Under the pieces are notes generated by a model. It saw nothing but the letters and a program-made list of their open reading frames with translations, ran no database searches and was not told where the DNA came from. A program made the position numbers and the translations under genes. From positions 1 through 8,173 of the forward strand of contig JAQUXV010000106.1 in assembly GCA_028692205.1 (NCBI GenBank): a stretch of DNA of 8,173 nt, given 5' to 3'. This document shows positions 6,760-8,173 of the stretch, piece after piece; the first letter of the stretch is position 1, and each line of letters begins with the position of its first letter. The DNA is from Eubacteriales bacterium (GTDB taxonomy: Bacteria; Bacillota_A; Clostridia; Christensenellales; Aristaeellaceae).

Positions 6760-8173
6760 GTGTACCGCTTTACCGTGAATAATCAACTCATCCAAACAGA
6801 TAAAGAGATCCCGTTGCTGGATTTTCTGCGGGACGAGCTGCGCCTGACTTCCGTAAAAAACGGCTGCGGCGAAGGCGCCTGCGGCGCATGCACCATTCTG
6901 GTGGACGGCCGCAAACAGCGGGCCTGCCTGTACACCACCGCCAAAGCCGACGGCAAAACCCTGACCACCGTGGAGGGCCTGAGCCGACGGGAGAAGGATG
7001 TGTATGCGTACTGCTTTACCGAGGCGGGCGCGGTGCAGTGCGGTTTCTGCATTCCGGGTATGGTCATCTCCGCTAAGGCGCTGCTGACCGAGAACCTTGC
7101 CCCGACGCGAGAGGACGTGAAAAAAGCGATTCGCGGCAACATCTGCCGCTGCACCGGCTACAAGAAGATCGAAAACGCGATTCTGATGGCGGCGGAATTC
7201 TTTCGCGAGAATAAACCCGTTCCTGCGGCGGCGGACGACGGCCTGCTGGGCCGGGATTTTCACCGGATCGACGCGGCGGAAAAAGTGCTGGGCACCGGAA
7301 AATTTTCCGACGATATCATGCTGCCCGGTATAATCTACGCCAAAGCCCTGCGCACCCGGTACCCGCGCGCTCGCGTGATGAAGGTAGATATTTCCCGCGC
7401 GGAGAAGCACCCGGACGTGGTGAAGATACTGCTGGCAAAGGATGTGCCTTTCAACAAAACCGGCCATCTGATTCAGGATTGGGATGTGCTGATCGCCGAG
7501 GGAGATTGCACCCGCTACATCGGCGACGCGGTCGCGCTGGTGGCGACCCGGCACAAAGAAACGCTGGATGAGGCGCTGAGCCTGATCGACGTGACATACG
7601 AGGAGCTTACGCCCCTCACCACGCCCGCCGAGGCGCTGGCCGAGGGCGCGCCGAGGCTGCACGAAAACGGCAACCTGCTTACCCGGCAGCAATTGCACCG
7701 GGGCGACCCGGACAAGGCCATTGCGGAGGCCGCCTATGTGGTGACGCAGCATTACTCCACCCCCATGACCGACCACGCCTTTATGGAGCCGGAGTGCGCC
7801 GTGGCGGAGCCGGACGGCGACGGCGGGATTATCCTTTACACAGGTTCGCAGTCGGTATACGACGAGCAGCGGGAGGTCGCCCGGATGCTCAAGCTGCCGC
7901 CGGAAAAGGTGCGTTCCATCTCCTCGCTGGTGGGCGGCGGCTTCGGCGGCAAGGAGGATATGAGCGTGCAGCACCACGCGGCGCTGATGGCGTGGGCTAC
8001 GGGGCTGCCGGTAAAGGTGCGCTTTTCCCGGCAGGAAAGCCTGAACTGCCACGTAAAACGCCACGCCATGGAAATAGACGTGACCACCGCCTGCGATCAG
8101 GATGGTAACCTGACCGCCATGAAGGCGTATCTGGTAGCGGACTGCGGCGCGTACGCCTCGCTCGGCACGCCGG
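6760..8173 (+). CDS. xdh: Xanthine dehydrogenase-type molybdenum hydroxylase, fused 2Fe-2S and Mo domains (3'-truncated by window edge)
   Basis: The frame stays open to the window end: 471 residues of an expected 850 or so. Starting at GTG 6760 it reads (V/M)YRFTVNNQL, like family members. The plant-type 2Fe-2S domain has Cys36, 41, 44 and 56 (motif CGEGACGAC). The helical 2Fe-2S domain has Cys94, 97, 129 and 131 (motifs QCGFC and CRC). The molybdenum domain follows directly after a short linker at about 148-163, with no FAD domain between. It begins GRDFHRIDAAEKVLGTGKFSDD and reaches the molybdopterin motif VGGGFGGKED (391-400). This Fe-S plus Mo fusion lacking FAD is the layout of the 'selenium-dependent xanthine dehydrogenase' group and of E. 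coli XdhD. It probably hydroxylates xanthine or a related purine, or works in reverse. Selenium in such enzymes is a labile ligand, not selenocysteine, so it cannot be read from the sequence. The active-site glutamate lies beyond the window. Confidence 0.92.
   Translation, partial: MYRFTVNNQLIQTDKEIPLLDFLRDELRLTSVKNGCGEGACGACTILVDGRKQRACLYTTAKADGKTLTTVEGLSRREKDVYAYCFTEAGAVQCGFCIPGMVISAKALLTENLAPTREDVKKAIRGNICRCTGYKKIENAILMAAEFFRENKPVPAAADDGLLGRDFHRIDAAEKVLGTGKFSDDIMLPGIIYAKALRTRYPRARVMKVDISRAEKHPDVVKILLAKDVPFNKTGHLIQDWDVLIAEGDCTRYIGDAVALVATRHKETLDEALSLIDVTYEELTPLTTPAEALAEGAPRLHENGNLLTRQQLHRGDPDKAIAEAAYVVTQHYSTPMTDHAFMEPECAVAEPDGDGGIILYTGSQSVYDEQREVARMLKLPPEKVRSISSLVGGGFGGKEDMSVQHHAALMAWATGLPVKVRFSRQESLNCHVKRHAMEIDVTTACDQDGNLTAMKAYLVADCGAYASLGTP

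Noticed and set aside
6697..8064. Open frame of 455 codons on the - strand near the right end
   Set aside because: It is antisense to the xdh-type gene, whose eight Fe-S cysteines and GGGFGGKE motif prove the + strand frame.
6760..8173. Selenocysteine recoding in the 'selenium-dependent' hydroxylase
   Set aside because: There is no in-frame TGA in the visible part, and in this group selenium is a labile ligand at the molybdenum centre, so recoding is not expected.

Overview
The window comes from a high-GC bacterium. All six genes lie on the + strand and are closely packed, with purine-rich Shine-Dalgarno sites of the AAGGAG/GGGAGG type. The protein variants present (a YqeA-type carbamate kinase, SsnA, YgfK, and a fused xanthine dehydrogenase without an FAD domain) and the strong ribosome sites suggest an anaerobic, probably gut-associated Firmicutes (Clostridia) rather than an enterobacterium. 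That placement is an inference and cannot be proved from this window.

Layout: (1) bases 1-599, the C-terminal half of a YgeW-type carbamoyltransferase, cut by the window edge; (2) 622-1560, carbamate kinase; (3) 1616-2200, a MocA/YgfJ-type molybdenum cofactor cytidylyltransferase; (4) 2207-3538, an SsnA-type amidohydrolase; (5) 3552-6521, YgfK, a large flavin/iron-sulfur oxidoreductase; (6) 6522-6759, a 238-base non-coding gap holding two diverged copies of a roughly 70-base element; (7) 6760 to the window end, the N-terminal half of a xanthine-dehydrogenase-type molybdenum hydroxylase (fused 2Fe-2S and molybdopterin domains).

Together these are the marker genes of the 'selenium-dependent molybdenum hydroxylase' cluster, related to the E. 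coli ygeW-ygeX-ygeY-hyuA-yqeA-ygfJ-ygfK-ssnA-ygfM-xdhD region. Clusters of this type have been linked to anaerobic purine and urate breakdown in gut bacteria. A plausible joint scheme is as follows. MocA finishes the molybdenum cofactor and the Xdh protein carries out purine hydroxylation or its reverse. YgfK passes electrons to or from it, and SsnA deaminates or hydrolyses a ring compound. The carbamoyltransferase releases carbamoyl phosphate, from which carbamate kinase makes ATP. The family assignments are strong; the exact substrates and this flow are inference.

The least explained part is the 6522-6759 gap. Its two repeat units lie exactly 84 bases apart and match at 49 of 70 positions. 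They share a small hairpin whose two inner base pairs have both changed in a compensating way. This suggests a structured RNA (or a palindromic repeat family) just upstream of the hydroxylase gene.
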